From positions 558,001-622,000 of the forward strand of contig CP121337.1 in NCBI GenBank assembly GCA_043554545.1: a stretch of DNA of 64,000 nt. The letters run 5' to 3'. The position numbers were made by a program, and so were the translations under genes. Every line of letters begins with the position of its first letter. The first letter of the stretch is position 1. Below are positions 56,254 to 64,000 of this stretch, one piece after another. The notes below the pieces were generated by a model, which was not told the origin of the DNA, ran no database searches, and was given only the letters and a program-made list of their open reading frames with translations. Source of the DNA: UBA7330 sp043554545. Lineage in GTDB: Bacteria; Bacteroidota; Bacteroidia; Cytophagales; Cyclobacteriaceae.

Positions 56254-56820
56254 ATGATTAAAATCGGAAAGACAATCGTCTCCAGCGAGATTAAAAATGA
56301 ATTATTTGTTTGTGACCTGGAGTCCTGTAAGGGGGCATGTTGCGTAGAGGGTGACCTGGGGGCTCCATTGGAAATCGATGAATTAGCAGAAATAGAAGCA
56401 GTTATGGATTTGGTGAAACCTTATCTTCCAGAAAAATCACGTCTGGTACTTGAAAAGGAGGGCCCGTATTTGCTGGATGAGGAAGGGGATTTTAGCACAA
56501 CTACCGTTGACGGTGCTGAATGTGCCTTTGCTTTCTATGATGAAAAAGGAATTCTAAAGTGCGGTATAGAGAAGGCCTGGCAGGAGGGTAAAACATCTTT
56601 CAGAAAACCCATTTCCTGTCACCTGTATCCAATTCGTTTGTCTAAGCTTTATGATGATCATATCGGGATCAATTATTCCCGTTGGCATATTTGTTCCCCT
56701 GCATGTACGCTTGGGGAAAGTCTTGGGGTACCCTTATATAAATTTTTAAAAGAGCCTTTGATCCGAAAATTTGGTGAAGATTGGTATAAGCAATTAGTAT
56801 TAGCCATAGAATCTCAATAG
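56254..56820 (+). CDS. DUF3109 family Cys-rich protein
   Basis: This 188-residue protein fits DUF3109 (YkgJ-like): FVCDLESCKGACCVEGDLGAPLE (residues ~19-41), AECAFAF, LKCGIEKAW, SCHLYPIRL and WHICSPACTLG. At least nine Cys residues in short groups suggest Fe or Zn binding. The family is conserved in Bacteroidota, but its function is unknown. No signal peptide, so cytoplasmic. Confidence 0.9.
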   Translation: MIKIGKTIVSSEIKNELFVCDLESCKGACCVEGDLGAPLEIDELAEIEAVMDLVKPYLPEKSRLVLEKEGPYLLDEEGDFSTTTVDGAECAFAFYDEKGILKCGIEKAWQEGKTSFRKPISCHLYPIRLSKLYDDHIGINYSRWHICSPACTLGESLGVPLYKFLKEPLIRKFGEDWYKQLVLAIESQ

Positions 56821-56854
56821 GTAAATTCGGAGATATTAATTATTTTTAGATCCT

Positions 56855-57493
56855 ATGAAAGAAGTAATCCTATTCATGTTTGTCCTTGGTTTATCCTATT
56901 TTAATCCGGTTTATACTCAATCAAAAGTCATAAAACCTAAGATTTCTGAAAAGAGCTTTACGGTAACAAATCGAGCAGTAGATTATCAGAAGAAAGTTGC
57001 TCACCTGAATGCCATGGAGGGTGATGGAGTACTTTGGTTGAATGATTTTGTTTTTAAAGATGGGACAATTGAATTGGACATGAAAGGTCTTGATTTACCA
57101 GGTCGTAGTTTTGTGGGATTAGCTTTTCATGGACAAAATGAAACCACTTTTGATGCGATATATTTTCGGCCTTTCAATTTTAAGAACATGGAGAGAAATA
57201 CACATTCAGTTCAATATATTTTTGCTCCTGAAAATGAATGGCAAATATTAAGGAAGAATTTTCCAGGAAAATATGAGAACGTCATTCAGCCAGTTCCAGA
57301 CCCAGTTGATGAATGGTTTCATGTAAGACTGGTTGTTAAGCATCCTCAGGTGACTGTATTTGTTAATGGGTCGGAGAATCCAACGATAGAAGTTTCACAA
57401 ATTAGTCAGACAGGAAGTGGAAAAATCGGCTTCTGGGTTGGGCATAATTCTGAAGGGTGGTTTAAGAATCTGGTGATAAATACCGCAGAGTGA
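56855..57493 (+). CDS. Secreted concanavalin A-like/DUF1080-like protein
   Basis: This 212-residue protein has a Sec signal peptide (~1-22) and a jelly-roll domain with FVGLAFHGQNETTFDAIYFRP (~92-112), YFRPFNF, VKHPQVTVFVNGSENP and a C-terminal GKIGFWVGHNSEGWFKNLVI. These are the strands of the DUF1080/LamG lectin-like fold. A role in sugar binding or hydrolysis fits the symporter and oxidoreductase genes downstream. The small membrane gene follows by ~88 bases. Confidence 0.78.
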   Translation: MKEVILFMFVLGLSYFNPVYTQSKVIKPKISEKSFTVTNRAVDYQKKVAHLNAMEGDGVLWLNDFVFKDGTIELDMKGLDLPGRSFVGLAFHGQNETTFDAIYFRPFNFKNMERNTHSVQYIFAPENEWQILRKNFPGKYENVIQPVPDPVDEWFHVRLVVKHPQVTVFVNGSENPTIEVSQISQTGSGKIGFWVGHNSEGWFKNLVINTAE

Positions 57494-57581
57494 TAAGCTC
57501 GTTTATTTTCATTTAATGTAATCAAGTTCATTAATAATGAGGAATATTTATATCTTGGTATTTTTAAACAACTAACCAAAT

Positions 57582-57791
57582 ATGAATACCCTCTATTGGC
57601 GAATACTTGTCGGTGTGTTAATTATAACAGCCCTGGTATCTTTTTTACTTGTTTTTAGTAATGACATTACCTCACCTCGAGTATTCGGCGTTCCATACAT
57701 CTTATGGAGCAGCTTTCTACTCACTGTTATTTTGGTGATCTTAACCTATCTGGGTTCTAAAATATTTCCATTTAAAGACGAACAATCATGA
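57582..57791 (+). CDS. Small membrane protein paired with the SSS symporter
   Basis: This 69-residue protein has two hydrophobic segments (~7-27 and ~38-60) and a short Lys/Asp-rich C-terminal tail. It overlaps the symporter start by 4 bases (ATGA). A short two-helix protein directly before an SSS transporter recalls the YhdT/DUF3311 partners of such symporters, but I cannot show homology from the sequence. Probable accessory subunit. Confidence 0.72.
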   Translation: MNTLYWRILVGVLIITALVSFLLVFSNDITSPRVFGVPYILWSSFLLTVILVILTYLGSKIFPFKDEQS

Positions 57792-59191
57792 CAGGATGGA
57801 TCATTGCTTTTTTTGTTCTGTTTTTTGGTTTACTCGTACTTGCTTCTTTTAAATCTTATAAGAAGAACAGAACATCCGAGGAGTTTTTATTTGCCGGATC
57901 CAATATTGGTGCGATTCTGGGATTCCTGACTTTTGCAGCAGCCTTATTTAGTGCATTTACTTTTATGGGTATGCCGGACTTCTTCAGGACGCAAGGACTT
58001 GGTGCATGGATCTTTTTAGCCTTTTCCGATGGCTTGATGGTCTTTTTTCTGCTGTGGTTTGGATACAAGTTACGTAAAAGAGCAAAGCTCACTGGATATA
58101 GCGGAGCGGCTGGTATGATGACCAAATGTTATGATACAAAATGGGCCGGGTATTTACTTTTTTTAAGTTCATTTTTATTTCTGATACCTTATGTGGCCAT
58201 TCAAATCAGGGGTATTTCCATATTCTTAAACGCTGCTTTTCCACTGGCTATCCCGTCATGGTCTTGGTCTGTAGCTATCGTCGTGATCATGCTATTGTAT
58301 GCTGAAATTGGTGGTCTGAAAGCCATTGTTTTTAGCGATGCCATTCAAGGACTTTTATTACTAGTCGTCATCTGGATCATAGGTATTGCCTGTCTTGATA
58401 TGGCGGGAGGTATGAAGGCCATGTTTGCTGAAGTTGAAAAGATCAAACCTTCTCTACTGAGTTTGCCGGGACCAAACAACTTATTCACCATGCAATTTCT
58501 GATTGCATCGGCTATTGCAATTGTTCTGATACCAGTTTCACAACCGCAATTCACTACGCGGCTGGTTGTGATGAAAGATCTTAAGTCTGTGCAGATCATG
58601 GCATTTGCAGTAGGTTTTTTCGCTATCCTGGTTATTTTACCTACCGTATTTATCGGGTTATATGGGGCCATCAATTATACAGATGTTCCGACTTCAGAAT
58701 TTCTATCTTCAGCACTGCTTTTTGATCAGGCCAATCCCATAGCAGCTTTTGCAGTTGTTGGATTGTTTGCTGCCTGTCTTTCAACGACAAATGCACAAAT
58801 TTTTGCTTTGGGAACTGAACTTAGATCCCTGTTGAGTGGAGAGGATAAGAATGTAATGAAGATCACCAAATTGTCTTTGGTTGTTTTTTCGGTAATTGTA
58901 CTCATTTTTTCCCATGTCATGGGCGATGAATTAGCTTTATTAGCAAGGGTTAGCTTTACAGGTACATCAATGATCGCACCGATTGTAATAGGGGCGATAC
59001 TTTTCAAGAAGCCACCAAGGTTATTGATATTCACTTCTGCTTTTTCCTTTTTTGTGATGCTCCTTTCAGTGACAGGGAGTCTTCCCTCACAAGTTGGAGG
59101 GTATCGAATGGATTTTTCTCTCTATCTCTTTCAAGCAGTAAGTGCTAGCATAATTATGATTGCCCATCATTATCAGCAAAAGGCGAATTGA
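57788..59191 (+). CDS. Sodium:solute symporter (SSS family)
   Basis: This 467-residue membrane protein has about 13 hydrophobic segments. SSS features: SAFTFMGMPDFFRTQGLGAW near residue 57, YSGAAGMMTKCYD (~106-118), PVSQPQFTTRL near 250 and the sodium-site-like AAC-LSTTNAQIF (~325-335). The family imports sugars, carboxylates or amino acids with Na+. The catabolic genes downstream suggest an organic acid or sugar derivative. Coupled with the small membrane protein; the OYE gene follows after 36 bases. Confidence 0.9.
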   Translation: MTGWIIAFFVLFFGLLVLASFKSYKKNRTSEEFLFAGSNIGAILGFLTFAAALFSAFTFMGMPDFFRTQGLGAWIFLAFSDGLMVFFLLWFGYKLRKRAKLTGYSGAAGMMTKCYDTKWAGYLLFLSSFLFLIPYVAIQIRGISIFLNAAFPLAIPSWSWSVAIVVIMLLYAEIGGLKAIVFSDAIQGLLLLVVIWIIGIACLDMAGGMKAMFAEVEKIKPSLLSLPGPNNLFTMQFLIASAIAIVLIPVSQPQFTTRLVVMKDLKSVQIMAFAVGFFAILVILPTVFIGLYGAINYTDVPTSEFLSSALLFDQANPIAAFAVVGLFAACLSTTNAQIFALGTELRSLLSGEDKNVMKITKLSLVVFSVIVLIFSHVMGDELALLARVSFTGTSMIAPIVIGAILFKKPPRLLIFTSAFSFFVMLLSVTGSLPSQVGGYRMDFSLYLFQAVSASIIMIAHHYQQKAN

Positions 59192-59227
59192 TCCATTGTT
59201 AAATTAAAGACTTCATAAATACGTATT

Positions 59228-60676
59228 ATGTCCGAAAAATTTAAGCCCAAATATTCGCGGATAGCACAGTTAAAAACAGCAGAGGATTTCAAAAATTATC
59301 TAGAGGCAGGAGGAATTGAACTACCATTTGACTCAGAGCTTATGTCTGGGAGTGAATCTCCATATCAAAATTCCTATCAACTAAAATCAGGTAAAAAAAT
59401 CGGAAACCGTTTTTCTATTTTGCCCATGGAAGGGTGGGATGGCACGACTGATGGGAAGCCAACAGATTACACCAGGAGGCGTTGGAAAAATTTTGCCTTA
59501 AGTGGAGCCAAGTTGCTTTGGGGAGGTGAAGCATTTGCAGTTGTACCTGATGGTAGAGCCAACCCCAATCAGCTGATGGCTGTTAAGGAGAATTTTTCTG
59601 AACTTAAGGGGCTCCACCAATTAGTGATTGATACTCACAAAGCTGAATTTGGCCAGACGGAAGATCTTTGTATTGGTTTTCAACTCACACATTCTGGCCG
59701 ATTTTGTAAACCATACGATAAAAAGAAATTAACCCCCAGGGTTGCATACCATCACCCCATTTTGGACCCGAAGTTTGGGGTTAGTGCAAATGATGATTCA
59801 CTGCTGACGGACGAGGAGTTAGACAAGCTCATCGAAAGATATGTAGCTGCTGCGGTGCTTGCTCAAAAGGCAGGTTTTGACTTTGTGGATGTAAAACACT
59901 GTCATGGGTATTTGGGACATGAGATACTCAGCGGATACACCAGGGAAGGAAAATATGGAGGTAATTTTGAGAACAGAACACGGTTTTTAAGAGACATTGT
60001 TTCTGGAATTAGGTCCGAAGCACCTGGCCTTGACATTGGTGTGAGGCTAAGTGCATTTGATTGGATTCCCTTCAAGCCGGGAGCGGATGGAATTGGTGTA
60101 GCAGAAGAAGTCACAGGTAATTATGAGTATGCATTCGGTGGAGGTAAAACGGGAACTGATATTGATTTGACCGAGCCATTTAAATTGCTTGAGCTGATGC
60201 GCAGTCTGGATATCGAGTTGGTCTGTATGACTGCTGGCAGTCCCTACTACAATCCCCATATCCAAAGGCCTGCGATTTTCCCTCCTTCGGATGGTTATCA
60301 GCCTCCAGAAGATCCGCTTCATGGAGTAGCACGACAAATAAAAGTGGCTGGAGATTTGAAAAAAGCTTTTCCTGATATCGCTCTGGTTGGATCGGCGTAT
60401 TCCTATCTGCAGGAGTGGCTCCCACACGTGGGTCAAAGTGTTTTAATAAATGGCATGAGCGATTTTATTGGGTTAGGCAGGATGGTATTATCCTATCCCG
60501 AAATGCCACGGGATGTGCTTGAGGGAAAAGGGCTGGCACGGAAAAAGATTTGTCGTACTTTTTCTGATTGTACCACCGCCCCAAGAAATGGAATGATTTC
60601 AGGATGCTTTCCTTTGGATCCTTTTTATAAAGCTTTAACTGAAGCTGATGAACTTAAAAAGATCAAAACAGGATGA
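59228..60676 (+). CDS. Old-yellow-enzyme family NADH:flavin oxidoreductase
   Basis: This 482-residue FMN enzyme has an N-terminal extension (~50 residues). Core: PMEGWDGTTDGKPTDYT (~80-97), FQLTHSGRF (~150), the DVKHCHGYLGHEILSGYTRE segment and YGGNFENRTRF (~225-265). A C-terminal KICRTFSDCTTAPRNGMISGC (~440-465) bears three Cys in a row, reminiscent of a cluster or tunnel site in longer OYE members. It reduces C=C bonds of enones. It overlaps the SDR by 4 bases, forming a reductase pair. Confidence 0.88.
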   Translation: MSEKFKPKYSRIAQLKTAEDFKNYLEAGGIELPFDSELMSGSESPYQNSYQLKSGKKIGNRFSILPMEGWDGTTDGKPTDYTRRRWKNFALSGAKLLWGGEAFAVVPDGRANPNQLMAVKENFSELKGLHQLVIDTHKAEFGQTEDLCIGFQLTHSGRFCKPYDKKKLTPRVAYHHPILDPKFGVSANDDSLLTDEELDKLIERYVAAAVLAQKAGFDFVDVKHCHGYLGHEILSGYTREGKYGGNFENRTRFLRDIVSGIRSEAPGLDIGVRLSAFDWIPFKPGADGIGVAEEVTGNYEYAFGGGKTGTDIDLTEPFKLLELMRSLDIELVCMTAGSPYYNPHIQRPAIFPPSDGYQPPEDPLHGVARQIKVAGDLKKAFPDIALVGSAYSYLQEWLPHVGQSVLINGMSDFIGLGRMVLSYPEMPRDVLEGKGLARKKICRTFSDCTTAPRNGMISGCFPLDPFYKALTEADELKKIKTG

Positions 60677-61443
60677 GAAAAACAGCATTGATTACCGGTG
60701 GAAGCAGAGGCATTGGGCTAGGCATTGCCAAATCGCTATTAGCGAGCGGATATGAGGTGGCAATAAATGGTGTGCGCGAGGAAGGAAAGGTTGCTGCAGT
60801 GATGGACGAGCTTAGGAGTTCCGGAGGAAAAGTGGAATACATTCGTGGGGACATTGGGAATGATGAGGGCAGGTACCAAATCATCTCAGAGGTTAAGCTA
60901 AAACTTGGAACACTCAATGTGCTGGTAAATAATGCAGGTGTTGCTCCAAAAGAGCGAAAGGATATTCTGGAGATAAATGAAGAGGATTATGATTACCTGA
61001 TGGATATTAACCTGAAAGGAACTTTTTTCCTGACGCAGGAGCTTTCCAAGCTGATGATCGACGCCAGGAAAAATGATCTATCAGCACTTTTCACCGTTGT
61101 AAATATTACTTCCATATCCGCTGAAGTTGCCTCAGTAAACAGAGGTGAATACTGTATTTCCAAAGCGGGATTATCTATGATGAGTAAGTTATTGGCCGTT
61201 AGACTGGGAGACGTTGGTATTCCAGTCTATGAAGTTCGTCCAGGAGTGATAGCAACAGATATGACGGCAGGGGTAAAGGAAAAGTATGAACAAAAAATAG
61301 CCGATGGGCTGCTGGTCGAAAAAAGAATGGGACAACCGGGAGACATAGGTAAAATTGTTGCTTCACTTGCTTCCGGCGGACTGCCTTATTCTACAGGTCA
61401 GGTATTGACTCCTGATGGTGGGTTGATGATTCAGCGCTTGTAG
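60673..61443 (+). CDS. Short-chain dehydrogenase/reductase
   Basis: This 256-residue SDR has the NAD(P) motif TGGSRGIGLGIA at residues ~7-18, NNAG (~90), the catalytic Ser in TSIS, and YCISK (~156). The C-terminal LPYSTGQVLTPDGG is the standard SDR end. It fits the 3-ketoacyl-ACP reductase subfamily, but in this unit it probably oxidises or reduces a sugar-derived alcohol. Translationally coupled to the OYE enzyme. Confidence 0.9.
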   Translation: MRKTALITGGSRGIGLGIAKSLLASGYEVAINGVREEGKVAAVMDELRSSGGKVEYIRGDIGNDEGRYQIISEVKLKLGTLNVLVNNAGVAPKERKDILEINEEDYDYLMDINLKGTFFLTQELSKLMIDARKNDLSALFTVVNITSISAEVASVNRGEYCISKAGLSMMSKLLAVRLGDVGIPVYEVRPGVIATDMTAGVKEKYEQKIADGLLVEKRMGQPGDIGKIVASLASGGLPYSTGQVLTPDGGLMIQRL

Positions 61444-61514
61444 GTTGACGACAGAATAACATATTCAACGATATGTATTAGCTCTTAGGAGGTTGGTTTA
61501 GTTGCTGACTTTAT

Positions 61515-61727
61515 TTAACTCTTTTCACTTCCCGATTTATCATACCTTGTAATACCCGATATGGAAAAGGTTAAAAAACCAACACAAGTGAAAAAGGCTC
61601 CCGAATTACTTAATGAAAATATTTTATTTGCAGTTAAGGGATTCGAAAGTATTTGTACAATTAGCATACCGAAACTCATGCTACCCATGAAGAAGATAAA
61701 CAGCAGCAATTTTAGCTTTTTACTCAT
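61515..61727 (-). CDS. Possible small two-helix membrane protein
   Basis: A 70-residue product with a basic start (MSKKLK) and two hydrophobic segments (~6-28 and ~40-58), then a charged tail. It lies between the SDR and the epimerase genes. No family recognised; the opposite strand also has a frame (61561-61749), which I reject. A 7-base inverted repeat lies upstream (61769-61789). Confidence 0.4.
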   Translation of the reverse strand: MSKKLKLLLFIFFMGSMSFGMLIVQILSNPLTANKIFSLSNSGAFFTCVGFLTFSISGITRYDKSGSEKS

Positions 61728-61768
61728 ATTAAAATACTTTTCTATTTAACATAAATTCCTGTTCTCTA

Positions 61769-61789
61769 TTATCGTATCATTAACGATAA
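61769..61789. repeat. Short inverted repeat
   Basis: TTATCGT (61769-61775) and ACGATAA (61783-61789) with a 7-base loop. No T tract, so an operator or RNA hairpin is as likely as a terminator. Confidence 0.4.
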
Positions 61790-61819
61790 AACCAAGTATA
61801 AGAATTCCAATGATGATTT

Positions 61820-62722
61820 TCATTCCCATTTCAGGTATTTCCGCCAATTGTGTTGTTCTTGGAATCCCAGCACTTCTCGGATTTTACGATTAGAAAAAAG
61901 GGCTTCGTGTTCTCCCAATTCACGACTGATTGGTACTCCTGGAAAAAACTGCTCTGCTAGTTTTTTCGTGGGAATTACTGCACCATTGTGGTCATTTCCA
62001 GCATTGAAAACCTGATAACCCAGACCGTCTTTTTTCAAACATAAATCCACAATCTGACCCAGGTCACGTGCATCGATATAGCAGAATGCATTCCTTCGGC
62101 GCACTTCAGGATTTTTGAGATAATTGGGGAATAATTCAACGTATTCATGAGGTTCGATTACATTTCCAATGCGAAGCGCATAAATGTCAAACCCCGAGCG
62201 TCGCTGAAAAGTCCTGGCCGTTTTTTCATTGACCACCTTTGACAAACCATAACTATCCATCGGATCAACATCATAGTCCTCTTCCAAAGGCAATACCTTA
62301 GGGTCAGTTTTTCCGTCTGAAAAGCAGATGCCGTAAGTTGTTTCAGAAGAAGCGATAATGATTTTCTTTATTCCAAGCTTAACCGCGGCTTCAATGACAT
62401 GGTAAGTGCCCATCGCATTTACCCGGAATGTTTCGTTATCTGAATTGATCAGAATTCTGGGCACGGCAGCAAAATGTACCACAGCGTCAAACTTTGGTAC
62501 GCCATTGCCAGGTTCCAACTCATCTAGCCCAGTATAAGAACTCATGGCATTAAACATTTGTCCAGAATCTGTAATATCGGCTATCAGGTTATCTACTCCA
62601 GGGTGATCTAATGGCACCAGGTCTACATTCATTACTTTATGTCCCTGGTCGAGCAGGTAAGGGATTACGTGCTTTCCTGCTTTTCCTGATCCTCCCGTAA
62701 AGAATATTCGTTTTTTAGACAT
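61820..62722 (-). CDS. NAD-dependent epimerase/dehydratase (extended SDR)
   Basis: This 300-residue extended SDR has the NAD motif FFTGGSGKAGKHVIPYL (residues 7-23), the FDAVVHFAAVPR segment (~79-90), catalytic SSETTYG region and SYGLSK (~157-162), with a conserved C-terminal NRKIREVLGF. Members epimerise or dehydrate nucleotide or free sugars; the lack of a nucleotide-sugar biosynthesis set argues for catabolism. It is transcribed towards the SSS/OYE/SDR unit. Confidence 0.88.
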   Translation of the reverse strand: MSKKRIFFTGGSGKAGKHVIPYLLDQGHKVMNVDLVPLDHPGVDNLIADITDSGQMFNAMSSYTGLDELEPGNGVPKFDAVVHFAAVPRILINSDNETFRVNAMGTYHVIEAAVKLGIKKIIIASSETTYGICFSDGKTDPKVLPLEEDYDVDPMDSYGLSKVVNEKTARTFQRRSGFDIYALRIGNVIEPHEYVELFPNYLKNPEVRRRNAFCYIDARDLGQIVDLCLKKDGLGYQVFNAGNDHNGAVIPTKKLAEQFFPGVPISRELGEHEALFSNRKIREVLGFQEQHNWRKYLKWE

Positions 62723-62775
62723 TGTATTTACTATTTATGACTTGAAAGCAACTTAAACAGAGGTGGAAATAAAGC

Positions 62776-62783
62776 CAAAACTA
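62776..62783 (-). promoter_or_regulatory. -7 element for the epimerase gene
   Basis: TAGTTTTG on the minus strand matches TAnnTTTG, with a leader of ~45 bases. No -33 box seen. Confidence 0.3.
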
Positions 62784-62970
62784 AAAGGAAAAATCTGCAT
62801 TCTGATTAACCCAGGATTTATTACCACAAGATGTATTTTTTGATACGCTGTTAAAGAGACAAGAATAGCGGCACTAAAGTTGATTCCGTCAAAAATAAAG
62901 TTATCTATTTGATGCTTGTCATTGTGAATCTACTTCACAGCATGTACCTTTCTATCAAACATCTTTAAAT

Positions 62971-64000
62971 ATGAAAAAGCTACTAGTTCTAACCGGAGGT
63001 GGTGATTGTCCAGGCCTCAATGCAGTTATGCGCGCGATTGTGAAACGTTCTATGCAGGAGCCAGATTGGAAAGTTTATGGAAGTATTGAAGCTTTTCATG
63101 GAGTTTTACGAGACCCAATAGAAATTGTAGCGTTGGATAATAGTCGCATTGCAGGAATTCATGTCAAAGGTGGTACGATTATAAAAACAACAACAAAGGG
63201 CGATCCATTCAATTACCCGGTTGTGCAGTCTGATGGAAGTGTCAGGATGGAAGACCGTTCTGATGAACTGATTAGCCGGATTAAAGAACTTGGCTTTGAT
63301 GCGGTAATCAGCATTGGTGGAGATGGAAGTCAACGTCTGAGTCAAAAGTTGTTTGAAAAAGGTCTTCCTGTGATTGGCGTACCAAAAACAATAGATAATG
63401 ACCTCTCAGTTACTGATTATACATTTGGTTTTCAGACAGCAGTGGAAGTTGCAACGGAGGCAGTGGATAAGCTCGTGACTACTGCAGAAAGTCACAACCG
63501 GGTAATAATCATGGAAGTGATGGGGAGAGATGCGGGCTGGATTGCACTGCATGCATCAATAGCAAGTGGAGTGGAGGTCTGTCTGATCCCTGAGATTCCC
63601 TATGATATAAACAAGGTTGTAGAGCGAATCAATAAACGCTATAATAATGGAAAGGGATTTGCCAATATCATCATAGCCGAAGGCGCAAAACCTATCGATG
63701 GAGAAGTGCTGGAACGAGAGAGTGATGAAGTTGGCTACCAGATGAAACGTCTTGGTGGGGTGGCTTATCAATTAAGCCACCAGATGAAGGAGGCAGGCTG
63801 TCAGGCAGATATCAGAGAAATGGTTTTAGGGCATTTGCAAAGAGGAGGCATTCCCATTGCCTATGATCGGATACTATCTGCTGCATTTGGAGTTAAAGCT
63901 TTTGAAATGGTCCTTGAGGGTAAGTTTGGCAAGATGGTAGTCTACAAAAACAATGACTATCAGGAAATATCACTGAAAGAGGCAACCGCCAAATACAACT
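62971..64000 (+). CDS. pfkA: 6-phosphofructokinase, group III type (3' end outside window)
   Basis: The first 343 residues of a phosphofructokinase run off the right edge. The ATP-binding start LTGGGDCPGLNAVMRAIVK (~7-25), the GGDGSQ motif (116-121), PKTIDNDL (138-145, with base D142), MEVMGRDAGW (~175) and GHLQRGG (~290) are all present. Residue 119 is Gly (ATP-type site, where PPi enzymes have Asp), while K139 replaces the Gly of classic ATP-PFKs. That mix is the group III pattern, which usually uses ATP. Glycolysis, cytoplasm. Confidence 0.9.
   Translation, partial: MKKLLVLTGGGDCPGLNAVMRAIVKRSMQEPDWKVYGSIEAFHGVLRDPIEIVALDNSRIAGIHVKGGTIIKTTTKGDPFNYPVVQSDGSVRMEDRSDELISRIKELGFDAVISIGGDGSQRLSQKLFEKGLPVIGVPKTIDNDLSVTDYTFGFQTAVEVATEAVDKLVTTAESHNRVIIMEVMGRDAGWIALHASIASGVEVCLIPEIPYDINKVVERINKRYNNGKGFANIIIAEGAKPIDGEVLERESDEVGYQMKRLGGVAYQLSHQMKEAGCQADIREMVLGHLQRGGIPIAYDRILSAAFGVKAFEMVLEGKFGKMVVYKNNDYQEISLKEATAKYN

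Noticed and set aside
61561..61749. Plus-strand 62-residue frame between the SDR and epimerase
   Set aside because: It is antisense to the minus-strand frame with better membrane-protein character and has no distinguishing feature.
63106..63771. Minus-strand frames inside the phosphofructokinase gene
   Set aside because: Antisense to an unambiguous PFK coding sequence on the plus strand.
1..64000. CRISPR arrays, tRNA genes, insertion sequences or phage genes
   Set aside because: No spaced direct repeats, tRNA-like cloverleaf, transposase or integrase motifs were noticed in any intergenic region; a tRNA or repeat scan would be needed to exclude them fully.

Overview
The window looks like chromosomal DNA of a free-living, probably marine or saprophytic Bacteroidota of the Cytophagales type. 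Evidence for this: moderate AT richness, several copies of the Bacteroidota promoter (TTTG, about 19-20 bases, TAnnTTTG), weak Shine-Dalgarno signals, a fused alpha/beta 2-oxoacid dehydrogenase E1, a fused isobutyryl-CoA mutase, a TamB-like protein with the Bacteroidota architecture, many Sec lipoproteins, and sulfatases beside PSD1/DUF1501 proteins. I saw no rRNA, tRNA, CRISPR array, insertion sequence or integrase. No gene-free stretch is longer than about 300 bases once the RNase P RNA and a 41-residue lipoprotein gene are counted.

Layout. 1-8 kb: 3' part of a TamB-like gene, photolyase, RNase P RNA (rnpB), an NtrC-type regulator without a DNA-binding domain, a tiny lipoprotein, and a LuxE-like adenylating protein. 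8-14.3 kb: lipoprotein, fused branched-chain 2-oxoacid dehydrogenase E1, alanine dehydrogenase, a PD-(D/E)XK protein and an MFS exporter. 14.4-19.8 kb: a tightly coupled operon of NDH-2, C39-like peptidase, RLAN/RimK-type ATP-grasp ligase, GCS2-type ligase and an N-formylglutamate-amidohydrolase-like enzyme. It looks like a pathway that builds and trims an amide-linked product, and it is the most interesting unit here. 20-27.3 kb: M23 peptidase, AstE/AspA-like deacylase, alpha/beta hydrolase, patatin-like membrane lipase, and an aspartyl-protease/PDZ protein. 27.5-35.3 kb: IcmF, DUF1080 protein, DAHP synthase, OsmC, CBS protein, rRNA-type methyltransferase and a lipoprotein.

35.6-51.9 kb is a catabolic/accessory block: aldo-keto reductase, phosphotriesterase-like lipoprotein, sugar-isomerase-like protein, two sulfatases, a PQQ-type beta-propeller with Ala-rich helical insertions, a PSD1 cytochrome-like protein with its DUF1501 partner, and an SGNH hydrolase. 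A FAN1-like nuclease and a small thioredoxin-fold-like gene sit inside it. 51.9-56.8 kb: a cNMP-sensor/acyltransferase fusion, IscA, ThiL, YceI and DUF3109. 56.9-62.7 kb: a second catabolic unit (ConA-like secreted protein, small membrane protein plus SSS symporter, OYE-type reductase, SDR, epimerase). The window ends inside a phosphofructokinase gene.

All functional names rest on reading motifs by eye; no database search was run. Calls on catalytic residues that seem missing or swapped depend on my own alignment to remembered family patterns.
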